A stretch of 8,343 nt of DNA from Elusimicrobia bacterium RIFCSPHIGHO2_02_FULL_57_9 (GTDB lineage: Bacteria; Elusimicrobiota; Elusimicrobia; UBA1565; UBA9628): NCBI GenBank assembly GCA_001800015.1, contig MGUO01000092.1, forward strand, positions 2,438 to 10,780. Reading direction: 5' to 3'. Each line of letters starts with the position of its first letter. Within the stretch, counting starts at the first letter, position 1. Shown here in pieces: positions 1 to 5,686 of this stretch. Under the pieces are notes generated by a model. The model had not been told where the DNA came from. It saw only the letters and a program-made list of their open reading frames with translations, and did not search any database. Position numbers and translations under genes: made by a program.

Positions 1-220
1 ACCCGAAGCTTTTCCGAACCGCAATTTCCACGCCCCGGTTCATCGCCGGAACCACGCTGCCGTATATCGCCGCCTCCACGCGCAGCCCGCGCAACCGGGT
101 GCGAAGCTCGCGGCCCAGAGATCGGGTGCCGGTCTCACGGCGCCACCGCCTGATTAACTTTTTCCCTTGAAAAACCCCGGCCGTAATATTGGTGTTGCCA
201 ACGTCCAGAGCTAAAAGCAT
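1..220 (-). CDS. coaX: Type III pantothenate kinase CoaX (N-terminal 73 codons, cut by left edge)
   Basis: CoaX phosphorylates pantothenate with ATP, the first committed step of coenzyme A synthesis, in the cytoplasm. The reverse-strand translation opens with MLLALDVGNTNITAGVF. This is the signature N-terminus of the type III (ASKHA-fold) enzyme, with the DxGNTN phosphate-binding loop at residues 6-11. The stretch ending in AAIYGSVVP near residues 57-65 matches the family's second conserved strand (usually SSVVP). The remaining roughly 180 residues lie beyond the window, so nothing can be said of the later catalytic Asp or the K+ site. The ATG sits 4 bases after the mdh stop, with only a weak AGG upstream overlapping that stop, so translation is probably coupled to mdh. 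CoaX is often found next to birA, but here its upstream neighbour is mdh. Family identity is firm; function is inferred from the N-terminus only. Confidence 0.9.
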   Translation of the reverse strand, partial: MLLALDVGNTNITAGVFQGKKLIRRWRRETGTRSLGRELRTRLRGLRVEAAIYGSVVPAMNRGVEIAVRKSFG

Positions 221-224
221 CGGC

Positions 225-1154
225 CTATTTAAGGGCGGCTGAAAGCTCCTTGACCGCGGAAGCCGATTTCTGCAAAGCCATGCGCTCCTCAACGGTCAGA
301 TTGAGCTGAATGATTTGCTCGATGCCGCCGGACCCCAGCTTGACCGGCACGCCCACGAAAACCCCGTCGATTCCGTATTCGCCCTCCAGATAGGCCGCGC
401 AGGGAAGCACCTTTTTCTTGTCTTTTAGAATCGACTCAACCATCTCAGCGGTGGAAGCGGAAGGCGCGTAAAACGCCGAGCCGGTCTTAAGCAGCTTGAC
501 GATCTCGGCCCCGCCGTCGCAAGTGCGCTGGTTGATCTGGATTATTTTTTCCTTGGAAAGCAATTCAGTGATGGGGATGCCGTTAACGGTCGAGAATCGC
601 GGCATGGGGACCATGGTGTCGCCGTGTCCGCCCAAAACCATGGCATGCACGCTTTCCATGGAGACGTTCAATGCCTCGGCGATAAACCAGCGCATGCGCG
701 CCGAGTCAAGCACGCCGGCCATGCCGATGACCCTATGCTTGGGCAAACGCGAGGTCTTGAGGGCCACCAGGCACATGGCGTCAAGCGGATTGGAGACGAT
801 GATCAATATCGCGTTCGGGGAATATTTGACAACCTGTTCGCTCACCCCTTTGACGATGCCGGCGTTGGTATTGAGCAAATCATCGCGACTCATGCCCGGC
901 TTGCGCGGCATGCCGGCGGTGATAACCACTATGTCGGAACCGGCCGTGGTCTCATAGGAAGTCGCCCCGCTCAAGCGCGAGTCGTAACCGTAAATCGGGC
1001 CGGATTCCATGATGTCGAGAGCCTTTCCCGCGGGCATGCCCTCGGTCTGCGGGATATCGATCATGACGATATCGGCGACCTCCATTTCAGCCAGCCTCTG
1101 CACCAAGGTCGCGCCGACATTGCCCGCCCCAACCACCGTGATTTTTTTTCTCAT
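225..1154 (-). CDS. mdh: Malate dehydrogenase, NAD-dependent (LDH-like type)
   Basis: It interconverts malate and oxaloacetate with NAD in the cytoplasm. The 309-residue length is normal for the LDH-like MDH group. A Rossmann GAGNVG lies at residues 9-14, and Asp33 at the end of the second strand favours NAD over NADP. The substrate loop GMPRKPGMSR (81-90) carries two arginines (84, 90); an Arg rather than Gln at the specificity position marks malate, not lactate, dehydrogenase. Asn122, the Asp150/Arg153 pair in LDSARMR, and catalytic His177 in GGHGDT complete the active site. The start is fixed by an AGGAGA six bases upstream. The gene lies 10 bases after the carboxyltransferase gene and 4 bases before coaX, so it is the third gene of the operon. 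It likely links oxaloacetate to the fumarate/succinate/methylmalonyl-CoA route encoded beside it; that role is inferred from context. Confidence 0.96.
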   Translation of the reverse strand: MRKKITVVGAGNVGATLVQRLAEMEVADIVMIDIPQTEGMPAGKALDIMESGPIYGYDSRLSGATSYETTAGSDIVVITAGMPRKPGMSRDDLLNTNAGIVKGVSEQVVKYSPNAILIIVSNPLDAMCLVALKTSRLPKHRVIGMAGVLDSARMRWFIAEALNVSMESVHAMVLGGHGDTMVPMPRFSTVNGIPITELLSKEKIIQINQRTCDGGAEIVKLLKTGSAFYAPSASTAEMVESILKDKKKVLPCAAYLEGEYGIDGVFVGVPVKLGSGGIEQIIQLNLTVEERMALQKSASAVKELSAALK

Positions 1155-1160
1155 CAGTTT

Positions 1161-1166
1161 TCTCCT
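1161..1166 (-). promoter_or_regulatory. Shine-Dalgarno site of mdh, overlapping the upstream stop codon
   Basis: On the minus strand the sequence TAGGAGA contains both the last two bases of the carboxyltransferase TAG stop (1165-1167) and an AGGAGA ribosome-binding site. It is followed by six bases and the mdh ATG. Ribosomes ending the upstream gene therefore stop directly on the mdh initiation site, which suggests reinitiation or coupling. It is the clearest ribosome-binding site in the left operon. Confidence 0.8.
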
Positions 1167-2742
1167 AAAGCGGGATATTCCCGTGTTTCTTCTCCATACG
1201 TTCGACTTTTTTTCCGCGTAAAAAGTGAAAGGCCCGGATCAGTTTGGGCCGGGTCTCGCAAGCGGCGATCACCTCATCGACGTAGCCGCGCTCCGCGGCC
1301 TGATAGGGCGAAACGAACTTCTGGGTGTAATCGTCAATAAGCTTCTGCCGCGCCTTGGCGGGTTCGGGCGAGGCCTTGATCTCGCCTTTAAACAGAATAT
1401 CCACCGCTCCCTGCGGCCCCATCACCGCGATCTCCGCGCTCGGCCAGGCGTAATTGATATCCCCGCGTATATGCTTTGAGCTCATGACGTCATAAGCCCC
1501 GCCGTAAGCCTTGCGCAACACCACGGTTACTTTCGGCACGGTAGCCTGGCAGTAAGCGTAAAGGAGTTTGGCGCCCTTGCGGATAATCCCCCCCCATTCC
1601 TGCTCCAAGCCCGGCCAGTAGCCGGGAACGTCGACCAAGGTCAGAAGCGGGATATTGAAGGCGTCGCAAAAGCGCACGAAGCGTCCGCCTTTTTCGCTGG
1701 CGCCGATATCCAAAGCCCCCGAGAGCACCGCCGGGTTATTGCCCACCACGCCCACCGTCTCGCCGTTAAGGCGGATGAACCCCGCCACGATATTACGCGC
1801 AAAACCGCGGTGCACCTCGAAAAATTGATGGCCGTCGGCGATTTCCCAGATGACGTCGTGTATCTTATAAGACTTTTTGGGATCCATCTCGGTGAAAGAA
1901 TCCAGCAGCCGGCTTTTGCGGGCCGGATCGTCCGAGGGCATCACCGAAGCGGGACGCTCGCGGCAATTTTGGGGCAGGTATTCCAGCAACTCGCGTATCT
2001 GCCGGAAGCAATCATGCTCGGAGCCCGCGACGAAATGGCAAACCCCTGATTTGACGCTATGGGTTTTTGCTCCGCCCAGGGATTCAAAATCGCAAGATTC
2101 CCCCGTGGCCGATTTGATGACCTCGGGACCGGTGATGAACATGTGGCTGGTACCCTCGATCATGAAAACAAAGTCAGTGAGCGCGGGCGAATAGACCGCG
2201 CCTCCGGCGCAGGGCCCGAGAATTGCCGATATCTGCGGCACATACCCCGAGGCCTGGACGTTGCGGTAGAAAATCTCGGCGTAGCCGCCTAGGGATTCCA
2301 CACCCTCCTGGATACGCGCCCCGCCCGAGTCGCAGAGGCCGATCACCGGCGCTCCCGCGGCCATGGCTAGATCCATGATCTTGCAAATTTTCTGGGCGTG
2401 GGCCAGGCCTAATGATCCGCCCATCACGGTAAAATCCTGGGAATAGACGCAGACGCTGCGCCCGTTGATGCGGGCAAATCCCGTGACCACGCCGTCGGCG
2501 GCCAAATACCTGCCGCCCAAGCCGAATTCGGAGGAGCGCTTCTCCATCAATAAATCCACTTCTTCGAAGCTATCCTCATCCACCAGCAAATCGATTCTTT
2601 CCCGGGCCAACAGCTTGCCTTGGGCCTTCTGCTGCTTCTCCCTCTCCAGACCGCCGCCGGCCATGGCCTTGCGCCTGCGCGCCTGCAATTCCTGGGTTTT
2701 GGCGGAAACCAGGGCCTTGGCCGGCTTGACATTCTCAGTCAT
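1165..2742 (-). CDS. Propionyl-/methylmalonyl-CoA carboxyltransferase subunit (PccB/MmdA family)
   Basis: This is the acyl-CoA carboxyltransferase subunit that moves a carboxyl group between biotin and an acyl-CoA. It could serve propionyl-CoA carboxylase, methylmalonyl-CoA decarboxylase (MmdA) or a transcarboxylase; the sequence alone does not choose. Its 525 residues, from the ATG at 2742, match the family. Two crotonase-like halves are visible. The N-terminal half has SGGARIQEGV near 139-148 and CAGGAVYSPALTDF near 178-191. The C-terminal half has DVPGYWPG near 371-378 and GGAYDVMSSK near 414-423. The Asp in AYDVM corresponds to a position linked to propionyl-CoA preference in actinobacterial enzymes. 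The protein ends in the family's KKHGNIPL. An ATG at 2769 is possible but has no ribosome-binding site and adds an atypical Cys/Ser-rich stub. The chosen ATG overlaps the epimerase end (ATGACTGA), implying coupling. The partner biotin proteins are not in the window. Confidence 0.93.
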   Translation of the reverse strand: MTENVKPAKALVSAKTQELQARRRKAMAGGGLEREKQQKAQGKLLARERIDLLVDEDSFEEVDLLMEKRSSEFGLGGRYLAADGVVTGFARINGRSVCVYSQDFTVMGGSLGLAHAQKICKIMDLAMAAGAPVIGLCDSGGARIQEGVESLGGYAEIFYRNVQASGYVPQISAILGPCAGGAVYSPALTDFVFMIEGTSHMFITGPEVIKSATGESCDFESLGGAKTHSVKSGVCHFVAGSEHDCFRQIRELLEYLPQNCRERPASVMPSDDPARKSRLLDSFTEMDPKKSYKIHDVIWEIADGHQFFEVHRGFARNIVAGFIRLNGETVGVVGNNPAVLSGALDIGASEKGGRFVRFCDAFNIPLLTLVDVPGYWPGLEQEWGGIIRKGAKLLYAYCQATVPKVTVVLRKAYGGAYDVMSSKHIRGDINYAWPSAEIAVMGPQGAVDILFKGEIKASPEPAKARQKLIDDYTQKFVSPYQAAERGYVDEVIAACETRPKLIRAFHFLRGKKVERMEKKHGNIPL

Positions 2743-3121
2743 GCTGCACCAGCTCGATGAGCACCCCATGGGCGTTGTTGGGATGAAGAAAGCACACTTG
2801 ATGTCCGCGCGCGCCCGCGCGCGGCAGGGCCTCCAACGGAGTCAAGCGATTCATTTCTTTCTTGATATCTTCAACTTGAAAAGCGACATGGTGCAACCCG
2901 GGACCCCTGTGCTTCAGAAATTTCGCCACGGCTCCTTCGCTGCCGATGGGCTCCAACAACTCCAAGCAACTCTCGCCTGCCTGAAGAAAAGCCGCCCTCA
3001 CATTTTGGGAAGCGACTTCTTCGCTATGCACGGCTCGCAGGCCGAGCTTATCGCGATAAAACGGCAAAGCCGCCTCAATGCTGTTAACCGCAATTCCGAT
3101 ATGATCGACCGTCATCGTCAT
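2735..3121 (-). CDS. mce: Methylmalonyl-CoA epimerase
   Basis: The enzyme interconverts (R)- and (S)-methylmalonyl-CoA, joining the B12 mutase to the carboxylase/decarboxylase. It is a metal-dependent VOC-fold protein of the usual size: 128 residues from the ATG at 3121. Two beta-alpha-beta-beta-beta modules show DHIGIAV with metal ligand His7, EEVASQNV with a candidate base Glu at 34/35, and CLELLEP (52-58). They are followed by the linker typical of the family, then GLHHVAFQV with His78, and FLHPNNAHGVLIEL with Glu123. An in-frame TTG at 3145 would add eight residues (MPLIVVFP) but runs into the divergent tilS gene, and neither start has a clear ribosome-binding site. It is the first gene of the leftward operon, and its last 8 bases overlap the carboxyltransferase start. 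The mutase and its B12 partner are not in view. Confidence 0.94.
   Translation of the reverse strand: MTMTVDHIGIAVNSIEAALPFYRDKLGLRAVHSEEVASQNVRAAFLQAGESCLELLEPIGSEGAVAKFLKHRGPGLHHVAFQVEDIKKEMNRLTPLEALPRAGARGHQVCFLHPNNAHGVLIELVQHD
2805..2824. repeat. Perfect GC-only inverted repeat inside the epimerase gene
   Basis: Nine bases (CCGCGCGCG, 2805-2813) are followed by a two-base spacer and the exact reverse complement (2816-2824). The tract is alternating C/G, so it could form a very stable hairpin in the mRNA or Z-type DNA. It encodes the epimerase segment PRAGARG near residues 100-106, a conserved region of the family, so codon constraint may explain it. It lies about 60 bases before the carboxyltransferase start. 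Confidence 0.6.
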
Positions 3122-3138
3122 CGGAAATACTACAATTA

Positions 3139-3870
3139 ATGGCAATGCGTCGAAAAGAGTTTGCCGCGCGAATATGGTCCAAGCTCATGGCTTACGAACG
3201 CGCCCATCGCTTCCTGCGCCAGGGAGATCGGATACTAGCCGCGGTTTCAGGCGGCCCCGATTCCGTATGCCTGGCCCATTATTTAGCTTCGCAAAAAAAG
3301 AAAAAAGGCTTTTTTCTGGCGCTTCTGCACGTCAATCACGGCCTACGCGGCAAGGATGCCGAGCACGACGCCGAATTCGTGCGCCGGCTGGGGGAATCGC
3401 TCGACGTCCCGGTTAAAGCAATCAAAGTGCCCGTAACGGCGCGCTCGCGGCTGCGGCGCAAGGGCATCGAGGACGCGGCCCGCGAATTACGTTATAAGGC
3501 CATTAAGCTGGCGGCAAGCCAGTTGCAATGCAATAAGGCCGCGACCGCCCATCAGCTGGATGATCAGGCCGAGACCGTGCTATTGCATTTGTTGAGAGGA
3601 ACGAAGCTCGCGGCCTTGGGCGGCATTCCGCCTCAGAGGCCATTGGCCAAAGGTCTAGTTTTGATCCGGCCGCTTTTGCCTCTGAAAAAATTGGAAGTGC
3701 TGAATTATTTGAGAATCCACGGTCTTGCTTACCGAATCGACCGTTCCAACCGCTCCCTCCGGTTCACGCGCAACTGGATGCGCCTGAAAATTCTTCCCGC
3801 TCTGGAAAAGCGTCAGCCCCGCGTGCGCGAACATTTGGCCGGCATCGCCGAGCAAGTTCAAAAGCTCTGA
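3139..3870 (+). CDS. tilS: tRNA(Ile)-lysidine synthetase TilS, short form
   Basis: TilS uses ATP to attach lysine to C34 of the CAU-anticodon isoleucine tRNA, giving it AUA specificity; it is normally essential. The PP-loop SGGPDS is at residues 37-42, HVNHGLRG at 64-71, IEDAARELRY at 110-119, and the second ATP motif AHQLDDQAET at 137-146 (often AHHxDDQAET). LRGT (152-155), LIRPLL near 175, and a DRSN...FTRNWMR...LPALE stretch near 200-222 follow. At 243 residues it ends just after the catalytic domain and lacks the tRNA-binding C-terminal domains of the longer E. coli type, as do several compact TilS proteins. ATGs at 3139, 3145 and 3187 are all in frame with no strong ribosome-binding site. 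The N-terminal helix before the PP-loop fits one of the first two. It starts 17 bases from the divergent epimerase gene. Confidence 0.94.
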   Translation: MAMRRKEFAARIWSKLMAYERAHRFLRQGDRILAAVSGGPDSVCLAHYLASQKKKKGFFLALLHVNHGLRGKDAEHDAEFVRRLGESLDVPVKAIKVPVTARSRLRRKGIEDAARELRYKAIKLAASQLQCNKAATAHQLDDQAETVLLHLLRGTKLAALGGIPPQRPLAKGLVLIRPLLPLKKLEVLNYLRIHGLAYRIDRSNRSLRFTRNWMRLKILPALEKRQPRVREHLAGIAEQVQKL

Positions 3871-3894
3871 CAATCCCGGACAAATACTGACAAT
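3867..3894 (+). repeat. Two direct copies of CTGACAAT, 20 bases apart
   Basis: CTGACAAT occurs at 3867-3874, across the tilS stop codon, and again at 3887-3894, exactly 20 bases later. That is about two helical turns, so both copies face the same side of the DNA. CTGACA (5/6 to the -35 consensus) with GACAAT (4/6 to -10) at 16-base spacing could be a weak promoter for the downstream gene. The spacing would also suit a dimeric regulator. Two short copies can arise by chance. Confidence 0.3.
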
Positions 3895-3933
3895 AGGCGG
3901 CTTGAAGCCGGCTACACGACGGAGTATCCTCAT

Positions 3934-3940
3934 AAGGCGG
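3934..3940 (+). promoter_or_regulatory. Ribosome-binding site of the release-factor-like gene
   Basis: AAGGCGG, with its AAGG core five bases before the ATG at 3943, is a reasonable Shine-Dalgarno site and supports that start. It sits in the 72-base gap after tilS (3871-3942). That gap otherwise holds the CTGACAAT repeat and no recognisable terminator. Confidence 0.6.
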
Positions 3941-3942
3941 TT

Positions 3943-5046
3943 ATGATCAGCTCCAAACACCTCAACGAACTCCTGGGATTTAAAACGCCGACCCCCGCCG
4001 TAGTCAGCCTCTACCTGGATGTCGACTGTCAAAGAGCGTACCGCGCGCAGTGGCGCAATTTGCAGGCCAGAATTCCTCATTCCAAGGATCTGGACGATGA
4101 TTTTGCCCGGATGGACCGTTTCTTGGAGCAGGACTTCGACGCCGGCTCCTTCAAGGGATTAGCCCTTTTCAGCTCCAAGCGCTTCGGCCTTTGGCGCGCC
4201 TGTCCTCTGCCGCAAGCGGTGGTCAATAGATTGTCCGTAGATTTAAAACCCTATCTTAAGCCGCTGTTATCGTTGACCGACCAATACCATCGTTTCGGGG
4301 TGGTGATGGTTGAGCCGAAAAAAGCCCGTTTCCTGGAAGTTTTCATGGGCCAGATCAGGGAATACGAGGAAATGGCCATAGGCTTAAGCGGCCCCCTGAC
4401 CCCTAACCTGAAAGTCATCACCGAAAAACTAGACGGCCTGACGCGCAACCAGGGCTTTCAGCGCGTCATCGTGGGAGCCGCCGCGGATTTAGCCATGACC
4501 CTGGTCAACCACTTGCACAGCTCCCTGCAGAATAATCTCATTCTGGATTCACGCCTCGAGCCCAGAATGCCGGTCTCTAAAATCTTGGAAACCATCGTGG
4601 ATTCGGAAAACGCGGCGAGAAAAGTGCGCGAGAGCGTACTGGTCCATCATCTGCTCGATTCAGCGGCGGCGCGGATGGGGGTGCTGGGTCTCGAGAAAAC
4701 GCTGGCGGCGCTTCAGAAGGGCCAGGTGCGCCTGCTTTTATTGCGCGACGGCTTTACCAAGATGGGCCGGCGCTGCCCGGCCTGCGGGCTTTTATCCTTG
4801 GGCGGGCTTAAATACGTAAAATGCCATCAAGCCACCGAGGCCGTGTTTAGCTTGGTGGGCGAAATGATTCAGAAAGCCTTGGATCTCAACTGCGAGATAT
4901 TTCGGATTTTTAACGATTCGCCTCTGGATAATCTGGGAAGAATAGGCGCCGAACTCAACGCCGAAACCCACCCCGCAGCACAGCTTATTTTGGCGCAAAC
5001 AACTGCGCAACCAGCGCTGGCGGATAGCCTATGTCCAGCACCTTAA
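3943..5046 (+). CDS. Bacterial eRF1/Vms1-like release-factor superfamily protein (BaeRF-type), no GGQ seen
   Basis: This resembles bacterial members of the archaeo-eukaryotic release-factor superfamily (BaeRF/VLRF1 group, perhaps family 10), proposed to act in ribosome rescue or nascent-chain release. Residues 1-115 open with PAVVSLYLDVD, typical of the BaeRF N-terminal domain. Residues 116-235 look like eRF1 domain 2: HRFGVVMVEPKKARFLEVFMG, then QRVIVGAA and a helix followed by LILDSRL. Residues 236-337 look like the L7Ae-like domain 3, with RRCPACG (276-282), KCH (293-295) and an end reading NLGRIGAEL where the superfamily often has GGIGALLRY. The loop expected to carry the peptidyl-tRNA-hydrolysing GGQ (about 141-155) reads GLSGPLTPN instead. 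A tail of about 30 residues follows and overlaps nnrE on the other strand. There are no membrane segments, so a cytoplasmic site is likely. Family assignment rests on pattern recognition; function is open. Confidence 0.72.
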   Translation: MISSKHLNELLGFKTPTPAVVSLYLDVDCQRAYRAQWRNLQARIPHSKDLDDDFARMDRFLEQDFDAGSFKGLALFSSKRFGLWRACPLPQAVVNRLSVDLKPYLKPLLSLTDQYHRFGVVMVEPKKARFLEVFMGQIREYEEMAIGLSGPLTPNLKVITEKLDGLTRNQGFQRVIVGAAADLAMTLVNHLHSSLQNNLILDSRLEPRMPVSKILETIVDSENAARKVRESVLVHHLLDSAAARMGVLGLEKTLAALQKGQVRLLLLRDGFTKMGRRCPACGLLSLGGLKYVKCHQATEAVFSLVGEMIQKALDLNCEIFRIFNDSPLDNLGRIGAELNAETHPAAQLILAQTTAQPALADSLCPAP

Positions 5047-5686
5047 GCGCCCCCACGTATTTTCTGGCGTGAGGCGCAAGCAGCCCGCGCTTGGGCAGAC
5101 CCAAGGTCAAAGTGACGGCGGCCGTGACGTAGACGCCGCTGTGGTAGCCGGTGTCCGGATGCAGCCCTGAAGGTATATCGACCGCTAAAACCGGTTTCTT
5201 GGATTTTGTGATCTCCTGGATCATGTGATGGATCGCGCCGGCGGGTTTTCCGCTGGAGCCCGTCCCCAGTAAAGCGTCCAGAATAAGAACGGATTGCTCC
5301 AATATCTTGCCCAGCGCCGCCTCGGGGCCCGCTTGAGAAACCTCCACCCCTGCGGCCTTGGCGCGCTCTAAACTAGCCGAGACGCTTTGGGGATAGGCCG
5401 TTTCCTTTTTCGAGGGACAGATAACGACGTGGACTTTTGCTCCCATTTCGCGCAGAATGCGCGCCGCCACAAGGCCGTCTCCACCGTTGGCCCCCCTTCC
5501 GCAGCAAACCGCGATCGGCGCGCCCCCGACCTGCCGTTTCAGCACATTCTTAATATAAGCGGCCGCTTCCGAGGCGACGGCTTGCCCGGCATTTTCCATA
5601 AGCTGCAAAACGGGTAAATTGAATTTTTGAGCGGCGAGGCGGTCCAACTCCCTCATTTGTTCGGCGCTGGCTAAGGGAAGCTCCAT
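4985..5686 (-). CDS. nnrE: NAD(P)H-hydrate epimerase, stand-alone YjeF N-domain
   Basis: It epimerises damaged (R)-NAD(P)H hydrate to the S form, which a separate dehydratase then repairs. The 233 residues cover one YjeF_N domain: QMRELDRLAAQ (10-20), LMENAG (29-34), CGRGANGGDG (62-71), DALLGTG (137-143), AVDIPSGL (168-175) and LTLGLPKRG (193-201), closing with VLDIGYP. The usual GNNGGDG reads GANGGDG here. The dehydratase (NnrD) half found fused in many bacteria is absent. The ATG at 5686 overlaps the upstream stop as TGATG, a classic coupling arrangement; a TTG one codon earlier is possible but unneeded. The 3' end overlaps the convergent release-factor-like gene by 62 bases, so no space remains for a dedicated terminator. 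It is the last gene of the sppA cluster. Confidence 0.93.
   Translation of the reverse strand: MELPLASAEQMRELDRLAAQKFNLPVLQLMENAGQAVASEAAAYIKNVLKRQVGGAPIAVCCGRGANGGDGLVAARILREMGAKVHVVICPSKKETAYPQSVSASLERAKAAGVEVSQAGPEAALGKILEQSVLILDALLGTGSSGKPAGAIHHMIQEITKSKKPVLAVDIPSGLHPDTGYHSGVYVTAAVTLTLGLPKRGLLAPHARKYVGALKVLDIGYPPALVAQLFAPK

Noticed and set aside
624..1340. Long plus-strand open frames opposite mdh and the carboxyltransferase, with similar ones at 2465-3139, 6220-6912 and 7294-8016
   Set aside because: They lie antisense to genes with full conserved motif sets. Their translations are rich in His, Arg, Gly and Ala with no family motifs, as expected of antisense frames in GC-rich coding DNA.
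2743..2769. Upstream ATG for the carboxyltransferase
   Set aside because: It adds MGCSSSWCS, unlike family N-termini, with no ribosome-binding site. The ATG at 2742 sits in an ATGACTGA overlap typical of coupled genes.
3122..3145. TTG start extending the epimerase to 3145
   Set aside because: It would overlap the divergent tilS start, has no ribosome-binding site, and adds residues before the conserved DHIGIAV N-terminus that the family does not need.
3871..3942. Selenocysteine or recoded TGA joining tilS to the next gene
   Set aside because: The mce, yip1-like and cyclase genes here end in TGA as an ordinary stop, and the downstream gene has its own ribosome-binding site. No selenocysteine insertion hairpin was recognised.
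5070..5095. Possible terminator hairpin after the release-factor-like gene (CAAGC...GCTTG)
   Set aside because: The stem is only five pairs, no T-tract follows, and it lies inside nnrE coding sequence.
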